DNA from: Orobanche coerulescens
Taxonomy: Eukaryota > Streptophyta > Magnoliopsida > Lamiales > Orobanchaceae
DNA length: 64,000 nt
Reading direction: 5' to 3'
NCBI GenBank assembly: GCA_033398695.1
Contig: CM065809.1
Location: 84,549,644 to 84,613,643, forward strand
Below are positions 45,706-58,190 of this stretch, piece after piece; the first letter of the stretch is position 1, and each line of letters opens with the position of its first letter. Under the pieces are notes generated by a model. That model was given only the letters and a program-made list of their open reading frames with translations, searched no databases and had not been told where the DNA came from. A program made the position numbers and the translations under genes.

Positions 45706-47215
45706 GTATCTTAAAGGCTTAGCTATAGGATTTGTCTTCTAGGATCGTTGTATGATGTTGCGCTATATGGACAAACTGTAGGATGCATTTATCAAAACAG
45801 AATTTTTCTAACAGTGCATGATTGAAATTGCACTCGTGATGTTGCAGATGATTGGAGTTTCTATTGCCTTGATGCCATTGTCTTGCAGCTGTTTCTACAT
45901 CCACAGGATCTGCTTGCAGCAGCTTCCAATAGCATAATATGCTGACTCAGCTGCAGAAAGCGAGTAGGCCAGTTGCTTCTTACAGAACCATGACACAAGT
46001 CTAGGTACAAGAAAGTGATAAGTCCCACTTGTACTCTTCCTATCCAACTTGCAGCCTCCGAGATTTGGGTCGGTGTAGCCTACCAAATTGAATCCTTCTT
46101 CCTTAAGATACCACAATATTATTGGTTATTTCTTTGGCGCACTTAAGGATTTGTTTGGTTGTGGTGAAGTGTGACTCCTTAGGTACAACTTGATATCTAG
46201 CACACACTCCTACAGCAAACTAGATATCAGGCCCGCTTGCTGTTAGGTACATGAGTGAGCCTATGAGATTCTTGTAGAGTGATTGATCAACTGGTTTTCT
46301 AGCTTCGTCAGCACTTATCTATGTAAAAGTGCTCATGGGGGTAGATGATGACTTTGAAGTGTTCATCCCAAATGTGCTTGGTTGATGAATATACTTGTAC
46401 GTAATTGTTTAACTTGCAACCCCACCAAATAGCTAAGTTCTGCCATCATATTCAAATTTACTTATCAGGAGATGAGAGAACTTCTTACACAAATCAAGGT
46501 CAGTTGAACCAAAAATAATATCATCGACATAAGTTTATACCATAAGGAGATCATCACCTTCCTGGATTTTGAAGAGGCTTTTGTCAAGAGCACGTTTTTC
46601 AAATCTACTATTGATAAGATATAGTGACAGGGTTTCATACCATTCCCTGTGTGCTTTCTTAAGACCATACATTGCTTTCCTTAGCCTGTATACATGATCT
46701 CCTTATGTGTTTCCAAATCCTGGAGGTTGTTCAATACACACTTCTTCAGCTAGGTCTCCACTAAGAAATATGCTCTTAACGTCCATTTGATATACAATAA
46801 ATTTCTTATGAGCTGCAAAAGCTAGGAATATCATAATGGCTTCTAGTCTGGATATACCTTCTTCCTGTCTGTAGCCTTGGGAAACTAGTCTCGACTTGTT
46901 CCTTATTATAGCTTGATGTGTTGGTTTGGGGACTCGGTACCAAACATTACTTCTTTAGGAACCATTTAGCTCTTCTTCCATAGATTAGATCTAGTGAGAA
47001 TTATGGGGAGCTTCATTGGTCGAGACGGGTTAAGACTGTGCTAGGAATACAACTAGTGTGGACATGGCAAGTCGCATAAGTTTAGCTTTGGACTTCCATA
47101 TAAGATGGACACTGTTCAGATATGGATGTTGTTTCCTCTTGTGCACAGAGTACAGTTCCTTGTGTACTCTGTATTCTTCTTCTGCTGGAAACATCATCAT
47201 CAATATCACCAATTA
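45706..47215 (-). pseudogene. E reverse transcriptase and RNase H
   Basis: YVDD is intact at 46520-46531, followed by IIFGST. The RNase H lead-in reads GYTDPNLGGCKLDRKSTSGT and LVSWFCKKQLAYSLSAAESA, YYAIGSCCKQILWM (45895-46116). The C-terminal part of RNase H (45706-45895) is frame-shifted. N-terminal RT blocks near 46660-46830 are broken by frameshifts. Several stops are visible, including one just before YVDD. Confidence 0.85.
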
Positions 47216-48450
47216 TTAACTACTGAGGGTGATCTCTTAACGAACTTATCTGGGGTTCTAATTCAGCATCGCTTGCTATGTTCTATTGTGCTGTAAGATC
47301 AGCTTCAGCTTCCACAACATCAGCTTCAACTACCTCATATGTTCTTACAGCAGTGGGATTAATTTGTAGAACGGCGATAGGTTCATTTTCAGGTTGTGGG
47401 ATTTCCTTGAGAGATAAAGTTTAGACGTCTTGAGTTAGGTTATTTATTCCTATAGGATCGCAATAGGGTTCATTGTAGACCACATGCACTGAGTCCTCTA
47501 TAATCAGTATCCTTTTGTTGAAAATCCTGAATGCCTTGCTGACAGAGGAGTATCCAACAAATATACCCTCATCGGATTTCTCATCAAAGGTCTTGAGTTG
47601 ATCCTTCCTATTATTAAGAACGTAACACCTGCATCCAAAAATGTAAAAGTACGCAACCATAGGATTATTCCATACCTCATCTGCGGTTTTTGTTGTGGTA
47701 CTTGTTGATAATACAACAGTTTTGTATATAACATGATGTACTTGTTGCTTCTCCCCAGAAACACTGTGGCAACTTGCTTGTAGCTATCATTGTTCTTGTT
47801 GCCTCCTTCAGCGTTCTATTCTTTTGCTCGGCAACACTATTTTATTGAGGAGTTTGGGATGCTGACTATTCGTTCTTTATGCCATTGTCCACACAGTATT
47901 GCTCTATGAAGCGGTTTGTGAATTATGCGCCTCTATCGGACCGAATGAATACTATGCTCATTTTAAGCTTTTTAAGGTGTTCCGGCAGTTTTGTGATTGT
48001 TTCTGTCTTCTTTATCAGGAATATAGTCCATGAATACCTGGAGAAATCAAAAATGATAATAAGATAATATTTCTTACTTCCTGAGCTGATAGGGTCTACA
48101 GGGCCATAAAGATCCATATGGAGTAAGTCCAGGACCCTGTCAGTTGAGAGATATGATTTGCTCTTAAGAGATGGCTTGACTTGCTTACCTTTCTGACAGG
48201 GTTCACAGACGGGTTCTTATGAAATGAAACATCGGGCAAACCTCTAACCATTCCCTGTCGGGCCAATTTGGTGATGGTCTTGAAGTTGATGTGAGACATC
48301 CTTTTGTGCCATAGCCAGCTTTGTTCTGCAGTGCCTTTTGCAAAAAAAACAAGGAATTGCAGCACTAGTACGTTTCCAGACGGTAATATACATGTTACTA
48401 ACTGGTTTCCTATGAGGCATATCTATTTGGTATTTGTGTCCTTCACCGTA
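47216..48450 (-). pseudogene. E GAG_pre-integrase and integrase
   Basis: 48096-48365 carries the GAG_pre-integrase module (SWLWHKRMSHINFKTITKLA) and a degenerate Cys pair. 47923-48117 holds the integrase core start with MDLYGPVDPISSGSKKYY (first Asp) and VFIRSDRGA (second Asp). AEQKNRTLKEATRT near 47790-47840 carries the Glu. The C-terminus FGCRCYVLNNRKDQLKTFD, GIFVGYSSVSKAFRIFN reads at 47421-47660. Stops and a frameshift between the blocks disable it although the catalytic acids remain. Confidence 0.86.
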
Positions 48451-48730
48451 CAGTGTCCTTCATAACCGAGAACTATTTGTCCCAGAACTGGCTAATGATA
48501 GAAGGTTGTATTGTAGTCTTTCAACATAATCTACATCGGTGACACTAAATTTTTCGACAACTAGGGTTCCTTTCCCTCTTGTCCTTCCTTCTGATTTGTC
48601 ATCGAATCGCACCTTTGGACCTCTACCTTCGATATAATATGTTAGCTTGGTGATATCACCTGTCATGTGATGAGAACATCCGCTGTCGAAGTACCATATG
48701 TCCTTCTCCATGACATCTTGTAATAAAGAA
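48451..48730 (-). pseudogene. E aspartic protease
   Basis: 48460-48810 is an open stretch with the active site WYFDSGCSHHMTGD near 48655-48700, then KVRFDDKSEGRTRGKGTLVV and YNLLSLA. The active-site Asp and the flanking HHM of copia proteases are intact; this is the clearest protease of the D/E family here. Confidence 0.85.
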
Positions 48731-50967
48731 TTAAATAGATTTAGGTTCCATTTGATCTTTTGGTTCTTGGCTATTAGTGTCTTTAGGTACTCAAATTTGC
48801 CTGACATCAATGGGTTTGATGTAGGTTATGTTAGGTACTATTATGCGAGATTTACATGGCGCAGCTACGTAATCACTGTAAGCGTTATTTCTATGCATAT
48901 AAATTTGAGAATATTGGTCCCAGTATGGTTATTGTTTGGGAGTAGGAACCATATTCCGCTGCTTTTGAAATAGTATTTTCGGGCTTTCAGTTAAATTCCT
49001 AGATCTGCTATTGGTAGAACTGCGTGGCAGCTTGCTTACGAAAGAGATACATGGGTTTCTGAACCCAGTATTAAGGAGTAACGTACTATTGATAGTACTG
49101 AGGCGCATGCTGATGGTGGTACTTGGGTACAACCTTCCTTTTTTCTGTTGATGTTGTTGGTGTGCTTGAGGAGCATACTTTTGATCTTGAGCATTGCGTC
49201 TTACAGGATTGTGAGGTTGTGCTTTCCGCTACTTGTAATAAGATCTTGGTGGTGGAATGGTAGCCTTTGATTTCTGAGAAGGGACAGTTGTAGCATTTCC
49301 TTTGTCTACAGGTGCAGCCTTTGGAGCTTTCATGGTTTTAGGAACATGTTCCACTTCTTTGACAAATACCGTACTAGTTTTGCCACTGTTGGAGAACAAG
49401 TTGTATCCTAAGCCACGTTTGTGATGGACATGTTGTCCAGTGCTCATGATGTCTTCCATCCTTTTAGATGATTTCTCAAAAAACTCAAGGATGGTCTCGA
49501 GTATAGCATAATCATTTGTCTTGCATTAATTATGAGATTTTACCTCATTTAGTTCAGTTTCAAGTTGATGGTAGCTTTCCATGAGTTTTTCATGGGTGAC
49601 CTTGCTGTTTTTGCAATTTAAAAACATGTTTTCATAATTATTTTTAGTAGGTTATTTTCATCCTTCAGCTCTAGATTAGTAAGAGAGAGTTGTAGGTGTT
49701 CTTATTTAAGCATCCCATTGGCTTTTTGAATGGTCTGAAACTCATTCATCATGTTTTCAAAGGTATGGATGCATTTACAGGGTTAACTGAGGTTGAGCTT
49801 ACCTCGTCATTACTGTCATCATCATCCTTTTCCTTTGCCATAAAGCACATGTATGCTTTATCTATAGTTTCATCATCGTAGAATCATTGTAGGTGACAAC
49901 CGTAGGCATTCCTGTGTTTTGATAGTTGTAGGGGTGGATTCGGATTCTCTGATCAGGGCCTTCAGCTTATTTCTCCATACACGTCTTTTATCATCCTTCT
50001 TTTGTTGCTCAACTTCGATAGATTTTGCACCTTAGGATGAGGACATCTATTTACATAGCATCCTGGTTTCCTGTAGTTATAGCATAGATTCGAGTCCCCA
50101 GAAGATAATGACTCAGAGCTTACCTGGTTGAATGGTTTGGCTTGTAGGCAGCCTTTCAGGATTTCTTAATGAATTTCCAAAATTTGTGCATGAGCAGAGC
50201 CATTTCATCTAGTGACATGATGTCATCATCACTATCATCGGATTTGGATGTGCTAGGGGGATTTGTGTCTCCTGTCAGATACAATGACCAGTCATATAGT
50301 CCTCGCAGGGGACTATTCAGCCTTTTCTCTCTAGTCAATGTCATACTCAAAAGTTTTGAGGTCAGAGAAGAGCTCAAATGTAGATATATCATTTAGGTTG
50401 CAAGACACACGCATAGTTATGGTCTTAATGTCCCTTGGGGCATGGAGTGATCAAAAGATTTTGAGATTCCTTTCCTTTCAGGTATACACTTTGCCTAAAG
50501 CCTCAAATTTAACGACACTATCAGTAAATATGAGGTCAAGTCCCACGAGTGTTTCAGTGGTTTCATTTAGAAAGATTGAAACTGCTGAGTGAGTTTTGAA
50601 ATTTCATTTCTTTTGAGAGCTCAGTTCCCTCACAAATTAACTTGCGTTTTTCCCAGATTTCTTTGGCTGTCTAATAGCTCTTTACCTTTAATAATGTGCC
50701 TTTGCTGAGAGTGACCAATGGCGTATTCTTGGTGACGTTGTCCAGACTCGCACGCTAGCATTCATCGGTTGTCCATTGTTCTCTTTATTTCTCAAGCACT
50801 TCTTCATGAGGTTGGCCTTACATTCTTGCAGTCGGATTGACCTTCATGATGGTGATATGTCCTTCTTGTATTACGTAAATCATTTCTTCGTGCATGGCGA
50901 CAAGATGGGATTCCATCCTGATTCTCCAATCATCAAATTCAACTTTGTTGATCGTTGATATATCCAT
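48731..50967 (-). pseudogene. E gag (UBN2-type)
   Basis: The start is ATG at 50965-50967 (MDISTINKVEFDDWRIRMES), chosen over an upstream ATG because D aligns here. UBN2 and linker blocks are broken into pieces. The zinc knuckle near 50040-50085 reads CYNYRKPGCYVNRC, with Tyr for the second Cys (as in D) and Cys for His. DIMSTGQHVHHKRGLGYNLF lies near 49400-49455. Several frameshifts and stops are present. Confidence 0.82.
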
Positions 50968-51077
50968 GACAATGGTATAAGATGAAGGACAAAAGTACAA
51001 AAATGAAGTTTGCAAACACAAGTCATTTGGATCTGATTCAGGTTAAAAATCGACTGATTCTTTTGTAGAATCAACCA

Positions 51078-51088
51078 CTCTGATACCA
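51078..51088 (-). other. Primer-binding site of E
   Basis: The minus strand reads TGGTATCAGAG then TGG, an initiator-Met tRNA complement matching 11 bases, two bases from the LTR. Confidence 0.85.
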
Positions 51089-51090
51089 CT

Positions 51091-51649
51091 TGTTGGACAC
51101 AATATACTATCTTACAGCTTAGAAGGGGGGTTGAATAAGTTGTACTATTTTTCAAATTTTATTATGCATAGCAGAAGTCTTAAGCTAAGTTGCTGGTAGT
51201 ACATCAACTAGACAGTCTCCTATAGCTTGGTTCTTACAAGGTTTTCTGAGTAAGTATACTAAAAATCACAGACAGTATGAAAACAGTAAGTACAGGAAAC
51301 GATAACACACAGTTTTAATATGGTTCGAGGTAAACTCCTCTACGACCACAGGTCCTCTACACAAGAGTAAATAGTTTATTAAAATATTGGAGTGCACTAC
51401 TGTATAATTTTAACTAAATCGGTCGATATATCGTTCACACGGATTGATATAGCCGACTGTATCCTGAGCCGTTCACACAGATTAGTTGTACTATTCTTTG
51501 ACTTGATTCTTCTCGCACATATTGAATCTCATATTTGAACTCTCTTCTTCCCACACAGGTCAAAATATTTCAACTTAGTCTATACATGGCTAATGGTCTA
51601 AACAGTAAGGTTTGGATTCACACGAGATGGAACAACAGTTGTGGGCTTT
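51091..51649 (-). repeat. 5' LTR of E, first piece
   Basis: Begins TGTTGGACACAATATAC and follows the D/E LTR at 44649 to about 45180, where gypsy I was inserted. The next piece is at 59413-59540. Confidence 0.88.
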
Positions 51650-51654
51650 GTAAT

Positions 51655-53238
51655 TGTAACACTCCCAATCCGTTCAGGGATATTACACGCCGTAGAACCT
51701 TTCCTCAAGGTTCTACCAGGCTGGTAACAAAACCGAACAACTCAACAACGCCTTTAAGGCTAAAATGACTCAGTAGACCGATTTGGTCTTTCAATAAATA
51801 CATACAACTCAATTACAATACATGCCTACGCAGGGGTCGAATAGAACACACTCCCGCACAATGGGAAAAGAATACTGCAGCGGAAATAAAATACAACTAA
51901 ACCAATATGACATCAAACGGGTCCTCGTGTGATTAGTATCGTTCATCTTTCATCATCCTTCATGCCGACCCTGTGCTATGCTCCAAAACCTGAATGCAAT
52001 ACAGACATCCACCCCCCGAATACTCACGGGTTAGCAAAACTCCACTGTTTTGCTAGTGCAAGAACAAAGTGCAATTACGAGCCATAAAATTTATATTCCA
52101 CGAATAACAATAACCAGGAATCCTCAAAAAGCCAAACGTAACGAAAAGTACTTCCCGAGGCAAGAGTTTGGGTAAAACCTTCCAAAACCGAAAGATCACA
52201 AATAAAGGGAAGCAATTTGTAAAACAGTTTAAAATGCCATCGAGAGTTTTAATAGAAAACAATTTAGGATTACCGAATCCTTATCTTTCTAAAATTAACA
52301 AGAGTCACAGCCCAAGGGTTTTGTTTTCGCCAATAAAAACCGACAAAAATTCACAGGGCCAGAGCCCAACATCACGTGTCCTCGACGGACATAAAATCAA
52401 CAAAACATAATCGCACACGCGCAACACCTAGGACCGGGACGAAGCCACAAATCCCACCCGAGGCCTCGAAGGACCCTCCCGAGCTGGGTAGTGAAACAAA
52501 TCACACACATGCATTGCCTAGGACCGGGACGAAGCCACAAATGCCACCCGAGGCCTCGAAGGACCCTCCCGAGCTGGCTAGCTAAACAATTCACACACCA
52601 TATCTCACGGTTGGATCAATCACTTGTTGCATCCTGACCACATGATCACGTGCCATGTGTCACCGTAGACCTTCAACCATATCCACACATTCACACAAAT
52701 AACATATCACATCAATAATATCCAAGTAATGTACTCAATGGCAACAAACAAAATGCACGACGCAATGGTCAAATCACAACGTACCGATATACGAAATGCT
52801 CTCGGACAACAACATCGATCCGAAAAGAAATACCATGCAACAATATATCGCACTCGACCATGAAAAAGGTCAAAACAACAAATACGAATGCGGATACCCA
52901 CAACTTTGAGTAAATTACAAAATGGCCCAAAACGCCCTAAAATCACGATACGTGATCGAATAACCAAACCGAAGTTCACAACACGTCTAAAAAAGTTAAA
53001 CGGACTTAAGGGAAACTCGAAACAGCAGTTTCGAACGAGATTCAGAAGAATCGAACTCAAGTGCGGAAAAGTCGCCAAAAAGCATGGAACTCAACAAAAC
53101 AACACCGAAACGAACTCGGATGACAAAAAGTGCATATTTAATCATTCTCGGAATGAAGAAACGGTCATGAACGAGTCGTGAAAACGGACTTTCGTCGAAA
53201 AAAAGATATTACCGGAAATCAAAATTTCGAGTATTACA
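51655..53238 (-). repeat. Left (3') LTR of I, internally deleted (1584 bp)
   Basis: TGTAACACTCCC to GAGTATTACA. Relative to the right LTR about 1.07 kb is missing between ACGTACCGATA (near 52791) and AATGCTCTCGG (right LTR 57165 to 58247). A 90-bp unit starting CCTAGGACCGGGAC is duplicated here (52427 and 52517) but single on the right. Confidence 0.88.
52427..52590. repeat. 90-bp tandem duplication in I's left LTR
   Basis: Two copies of a unit containing CCTAGGACCGGGACGAAGCC and CGAGGCCTCGAAGGACCC; only one copy is in the right LTR near 56813-56885. Confidence 0.88.
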
Positions 53239-54304
53239 TTCTACCCTCCTTAAAAGAAGTTTCGTACCGAAACTTAAAACAAGTAGGGAGAAGCAATATC
53301 CCGCCAGGAAAACTCAACGAGATACACAAGAAATGCGTAACTTACGCCCATCAGCGAAACGTTACAAGCAACGCAAAGGAATATACGGCGTGAAAACACG
53401 CTCCACGACGACCAGCACAACGTCGCCGTTAGGGATATAATAAAAACAACAAGTGATAAGCGTCATCAAACAGATAATACAATCGAGTCGATTATCCGAA
53501 CAATCACAAAACACAACAAACGAAAATCAACACGATTGACCAACCTAACGGTACATCAATCAACACGCGAGCCAAACGCTGAACAAATACGGAATTCCAC
53601 CGCCCAAGGGTCGGAAGATCGAAACGAGACTAATTTCCCGAACTTAAGGGAATTACGAAAGAGTCTGAACATTCAACAATCACGAAACGAGATCAATCAA
53701 AAACCGAACAATCAAACGATCGAACCACAACGATCGAGACAATAAAAATCGAACAATCATGTTCGAATCACGAAGAACAATAAAATTCAAACAACAACTC
53801 CAAGGTTCACATCTCGACTCGAGACAATATATGATCCGGTGAAAACAACAACATGTGCATTCACATAAGATCCACAGGAAAGGGAATAGAAATTGAAAAG
53901 TCACAACGACAAACGAGTTATTCCGAAACAATACCACGCTCGTTCGATCAACAAAAGCAAGGGGCAGGACAAGCTCAGAAAATGTCAATGAACATAAACG
54001 AGTCGACAGATTCGAAAATACAGAATTTCCAAATCCGATCCACTTCGAATAAAAGAATTAGTAGAATCAAAAGATGTTACTTCCGAACAAGGTTCACAAG
54101 AATCGAACCGAACTCAGAAAAGTCACAGCGATAACCAGATCGACCCAAAACAAGATCACAGCTCGTTCGAACGATGAAACCAAAATACAGAACAAGTTCA
54201 GAAAATATCAACGAACACGAGCGAGTCGATAGACCTGAGAAAGAGGAAATGCAGAAGTCCAAAAACAATACGGGTATTACATTCGACCTCTTCTAAAAGA
54301 AGTG

Positions 54305-54571
54305 TCATTCCCGAAACTCACAACACGAAATCAAGGTGACAACACAACAAGCAACCGACAGAAACATCCTGCAAAGGCCTCTCAAAGCCGATTCTGATGA
54401 CTGTGCTAAGCGCGAACTCCGGAAGTCTCGGTAAACTAATTCGCAAAACTGAATTCCGTGTCCCTCGAGTCCACACTTGAAATGTGTTACTGACGAGAAG
54501 GACAATTTGTACGTGCATGCCCCCGGCACACCACGGTTGAAATGCCTCGGCTCGGCATACCGAAAATACAA
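54305..54571 (-). pseudogene. Degenerate gag zinc-knuckle remnant in I
   Basis: The minus strand reads YFRYAEPRHFNRGVP, then HFKCGLEGHGIQFC after about 15 residues. The second fits a zinc knuckle whose first Cys is His; the first looks like a knuckle with both leading Cys changed to Tyr by G-to-A and the last Cys lost. The spacing suits the twin knuckles of plant gypsy gag. The call rests on pattern only and is tentative. Confidence 0.45.
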
Positions 54572-55396
54572 ATTCTAGATACAATAGGGCATAACGTCGC
54601 AAAACAACATAGCGGAGATGCCAACTCAGCTCAACAAAGAATCATAACACATATCATATAAAACGATTACCATCGTAAAGTAATACACACACAAACACTA
54701 CAGCAACGACGGTATCGTTCGGTGACCTCAACGGCCCGAACAATAACCAACACATAATTACAAACATCATGAAACAATCACACATGTACACAAACGTACA
54801 AACCCAAGCTTTAACAGCTCACACAGGTGCGATAACACGCAAATCACCACGAAATGACAACATTAAAAGTCGTCATCACACCTCCCACAAAGGGCTAACA
54901 AAACATATGCGTGGCGAATGACTCAACGTTCACACCACCAATTCAATCACAATTCAGAGGGCTAACACCCTAACAATAATACCAACATCACACACTCCTT
55001 CTCCGACCACAAGCAGGAAATGATGGGTTTTAAAAACAAAAACCACCTTTTGAAAATAATTTAGAAAAACACAGGTTGATCTTGAGTATTATCTTTCAAA
55101 AAAATACAAATGTGAAACATCGTTATCGAGACTTTGGAGAACCATTTCGCATTTGATAAAAATGAGGACACTTTCTCTTAGTGAAAAACTTTCAGAATAT
55201 TCGACCCTCGGGTCTAAGTAAAAGTGTTTCTAAAACATTGAAAATATTTCAAAACATTTTGGTCCTCGAGGTAGAAGAATTTTGAAACATATTGTGGCAC
55301 CTTGGATGTACCACGAGAAAATAATTTATTTTAAAAGTACGTCTCGAAATTTATTTTTTAAGATACTCAAGGTTTTCAAAGATAATTCAATGGGCT

Positions 55397-55930
55397 AGAA
55401 TGCCCAAAAATTCCACGTAATTACACGGAACATTATAGCGCCATGGGTCCCGCGGCGGAACCCACCAAGATAAAACTATTTACAAAAACGCCAAAAAGGC
55501 CGATGACGGTAATATTTCAAAAACTCACAAAAGCCATTTACAAAATACTAAATACCGTCATAAGAATTTCGCCAAAACGATCAAGGCCATAATGTCAAAA
55601 ACTCGGTTAAGGGAATCGGTTTTCGAAATAAAACTCAGTCGGTAAAATACCGAAAGTCATTACAAAAGAACTCACGCATCGGATAAAACAAATACAGTCC
55701 AACATGCACAATCCAGCAACACTACTCCTCATATGAACGAAATATGAGAGTCAAATAACCACATATCACGAAATAAAAATCCATAAGAGGACTCCGTCAC
55801 TTAACAAATAATCATAAAAATAGCTCGTGTCACACGAGGCACAACGCAAAGAATGGGAGACTTACATCCACAGGTCGCATGAAGATGATGATCGCCCACG
55901 ATACTAATCACGACCAACAAACTCAGACGA
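55397..55930. repeat. Fragment of another gypsy LTR (family K) inside I
   Basis: TAGAATGCCCAAAAATTCC, then ATTATAGCGCCATGGGTCCCGC, resembles the first 60 bp of the F LTR (TGTAACGCCCCCAAATTTT, GTTACAGTGCCGTGAATCCCG). The following AAAAAGGCCGATGACGG segment reappears at 59375-59393. No right end, primer site or duplication is found, so it is a fragment. Confidence 0.5.
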
Positions 55931-56022
55931 CACGTCGCGACACGACTCAGTCAGACAAATTCTGACGAGACAAAAACTCAACAGACACCAATAAACCCGA
56001 TAGCCTAGGTTTCCACAACCTG

Positions 56023-56034
56023 GCTCTGATACCA
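56023..56034 (-). other. Primer-binding site of I (initiator Met tRNA)
   Basis: The minus strand reads TGGTATCAGAGC, a perfect complement four bases from the right LTR. Confidence 0.92.
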
Positions 56035-56900
56035 TTTATGTAACACCCCCAATCCGCTCAGGGATATTACACGCCGTAGAACCTTTCCTCAAGGTTCTAC
56101 TAGGCTGGTAACAAAACTGAACAACTCAACAACGCCTTTAAGGCTAAAATGACTCAGTAGACCGATTTGGTCTTTCAATAAATACATACAACTCAATTAC
56201 AATACATGCCTACGTAGGGGTCGAACACAACACACTCTCGTACAACGGGGAAAGAATACTGCAGCGGAAATAAAATACAACTAAACCAATATGACATCAA
56301 ACGGGTCCTCGTGTGATTAGTATCGTTCATATTTCATCATCCTTCATGCCGACCCTGTGCTATGCTCCAAAACCTGAATGCAATACAGACATCCACCCCC
56401 CGAATACTCGGGAGTTAGCAAAACTCCACTGTTTTGCTAGTGCAAGAACGAAGTGCAATTACGAGCCATACAATTCATATTCCACGAATAACAATAACCA
56501 GGAATCCTCAAAAAGCCAAACGTAACGAAAAGTACTTCCCGAGGCAAGAGTTTGGGTAAAACCTTCCAAAACCGAATGATCACAAATAAAGGGAAGCAAT
56601 TTGTAAAACAGTTTAAAATGCCATCAAGAGTTTTAATAGACAAAAATTTAGGATTACCGAATCCTTATCTTTCCAAAATCAATAAGGGTCACAGCCCAAA
56701 GGTTTTGTTTTCGCAAATAGAAAACCGACAACAATTCATAGGGCCAGAGCCCAACATCACGTGTCCTCGACGGACATAAAATCAACAAAACATAATCGCG
56801 CAAGCGCATCGCCTAGGACGGGGACGAAGCCACAAATCCCACCCGAGGCCTCGAAGGACCCTCCCGAGCTGGCTAGCTAAAAAATTTACACACAATATCT

Positions 56901-57048
56901 CACGGTTGGATCAATCACTTGTTGCATCCTGACCACATGATCACAAGCCATGTGTCACCGTAGATTATCTCAGGCTCTCACGGTTGGATCAATCACTTGT
57001 TGCATCCTGACCACATGATCACGTGCCATGTGTCACCGTAGACCTTCA
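56901..57048. repeat. 78-bp tandem duplication in I's right LTR
   Basis: Two copies of a unit starting CACGGTTGGATCAATCACTT; the left LTR has one (near 52605-52675). Confidence 0.88.
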
Positions 57049-58002
57049 ACCATATCCACACATTCACAAAATAACATATCACATCAATAATATCCAAGTA
57101 ATGTACTCAATGGCAACAAACACAATGCACGACGCAATGGTCAAATCACAACGTACCGATATGCGATAATATATACATATATATTATCAAAGCATAACGA
57201 CAACACCAAGTGTATTCATAGTAATTCACGTAACCATCCATGAACACAATGTCCACGAAACACACGCGTTTTGAAAGAGGGCCTTTAACAAGGCTAACCG
57301 AATCTTTGAAAGTGAAATTCAAACGATCAAATAAACACAAGGAGGCGATCACTAATTATCATATCCATAAAACGAGAATTATATGGACAAGGTACTTGCC
57401 TCAAAATCGGCACACAAGTATCCCGATGAACACGGCTCAACCGGAAAGCTTCGAAACGCCCGATGCTTTCGAAAAGGAAGACGACAACGAACGGAAGGGT
57501 TCAACTTGGTTTCTTCGCAAGAAACTCGACCCTAACAACATATAATTAATAAATCAATGATCATACGAGGAGAAATAATCGTAGAACGTCCGAAAACCCC
57601 TCTTTGACATTCTACCAGACACCTTCAAGGCATCGATTAAGAACTCAACCAAAACGACGAATCTATACGATCCGACCATGGAATAACAAGGAAATAGGTA
57701 GAATACACCTTAATAATCAATAATACATCAATAATCTAAGTTATTACGGATCAAACGAACGAAATCCAACAAAAATCTCAATTTCCCCAAAACTAGATTT
57801 TCAAGAAATCTAACCTTGATTCGGTAGATCGGAAGAGGTTATGGGATGATTGATTGATGTTAGAAACTCAAGAACTTCGTGGATTGAAAGAACAACATCA
57901 TGTCTTCGACCTCTCCAAGCTTCCGGCCGCGGAAGGAAAAGAAACAAAGTGAAAAACGGGTGAAGAAATGACCTGCCTGACCATTATTAATACTGCCCAG
58001 GA

Positions 58003-58190
58003 CGCACGAGAAGGCACGCACGAGCGGCCGGTCATGCGCGCCCACTGCCAGCCAACTGCCGGGACGCACGAGCACCGGGCACGAGCACCCGCTCGTGCGT
58101 GTGCAGTCAGGGCCGCACGAGCACCGGGTCGTGCGTGCAGCTCGTGCGCCACGCCAGGCGCACTGGCGGTCCCGTGACGCTGGCCCGATG
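58003..58190. promoter_or_regulatory. CpG-rich CACGAGC/GCTCGTG array in I's right LTR
   Basis: Repeated CACGAGC (58006, 58017, 58068, 58080, 58117) and inverse GCTCGTGCG (58092, 58139), with GCACGAGCACCGGG-type units, stand out as a GC island in AT-rich LTR. A weak TATTAATA lies near 57985 on the downstream (minus-strand) side, so the block would sit upstream of the promoter. The TATA call is weak. Confidence 0.55.

Larger units (their letters stand above)
53239..56022 (-). other. Internal region of I, no intact genes
   Basis: It starts with the polypurine tract (TTCTACCCTCCTT) and the conserved GAAGTTTCGTACCGAAACTT block seen also in F and H. A second LTR-end/polypurine look-alike occurs at 54272-54300 (CGGGTATTACA then TTCGACCTCTTCT and AAAAGAAGTGTC). 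53650-54270 holds diverged internal repeats such as CTCGTTCGA..CAGAAAATRTCAA at about 230-bp spacing. There is no RT, integrase or protease. 54600-55390 shows nothing I can identify beyond leader-like sequence. Confidence 0.6.

Noticed and set aside
52376..52594. Small proteins with Pro/Arg/Gly repeats on both strands
   Set aside because: They arise from the 90-bp LTR tandem duplication read in frame; nothing else supports translation.
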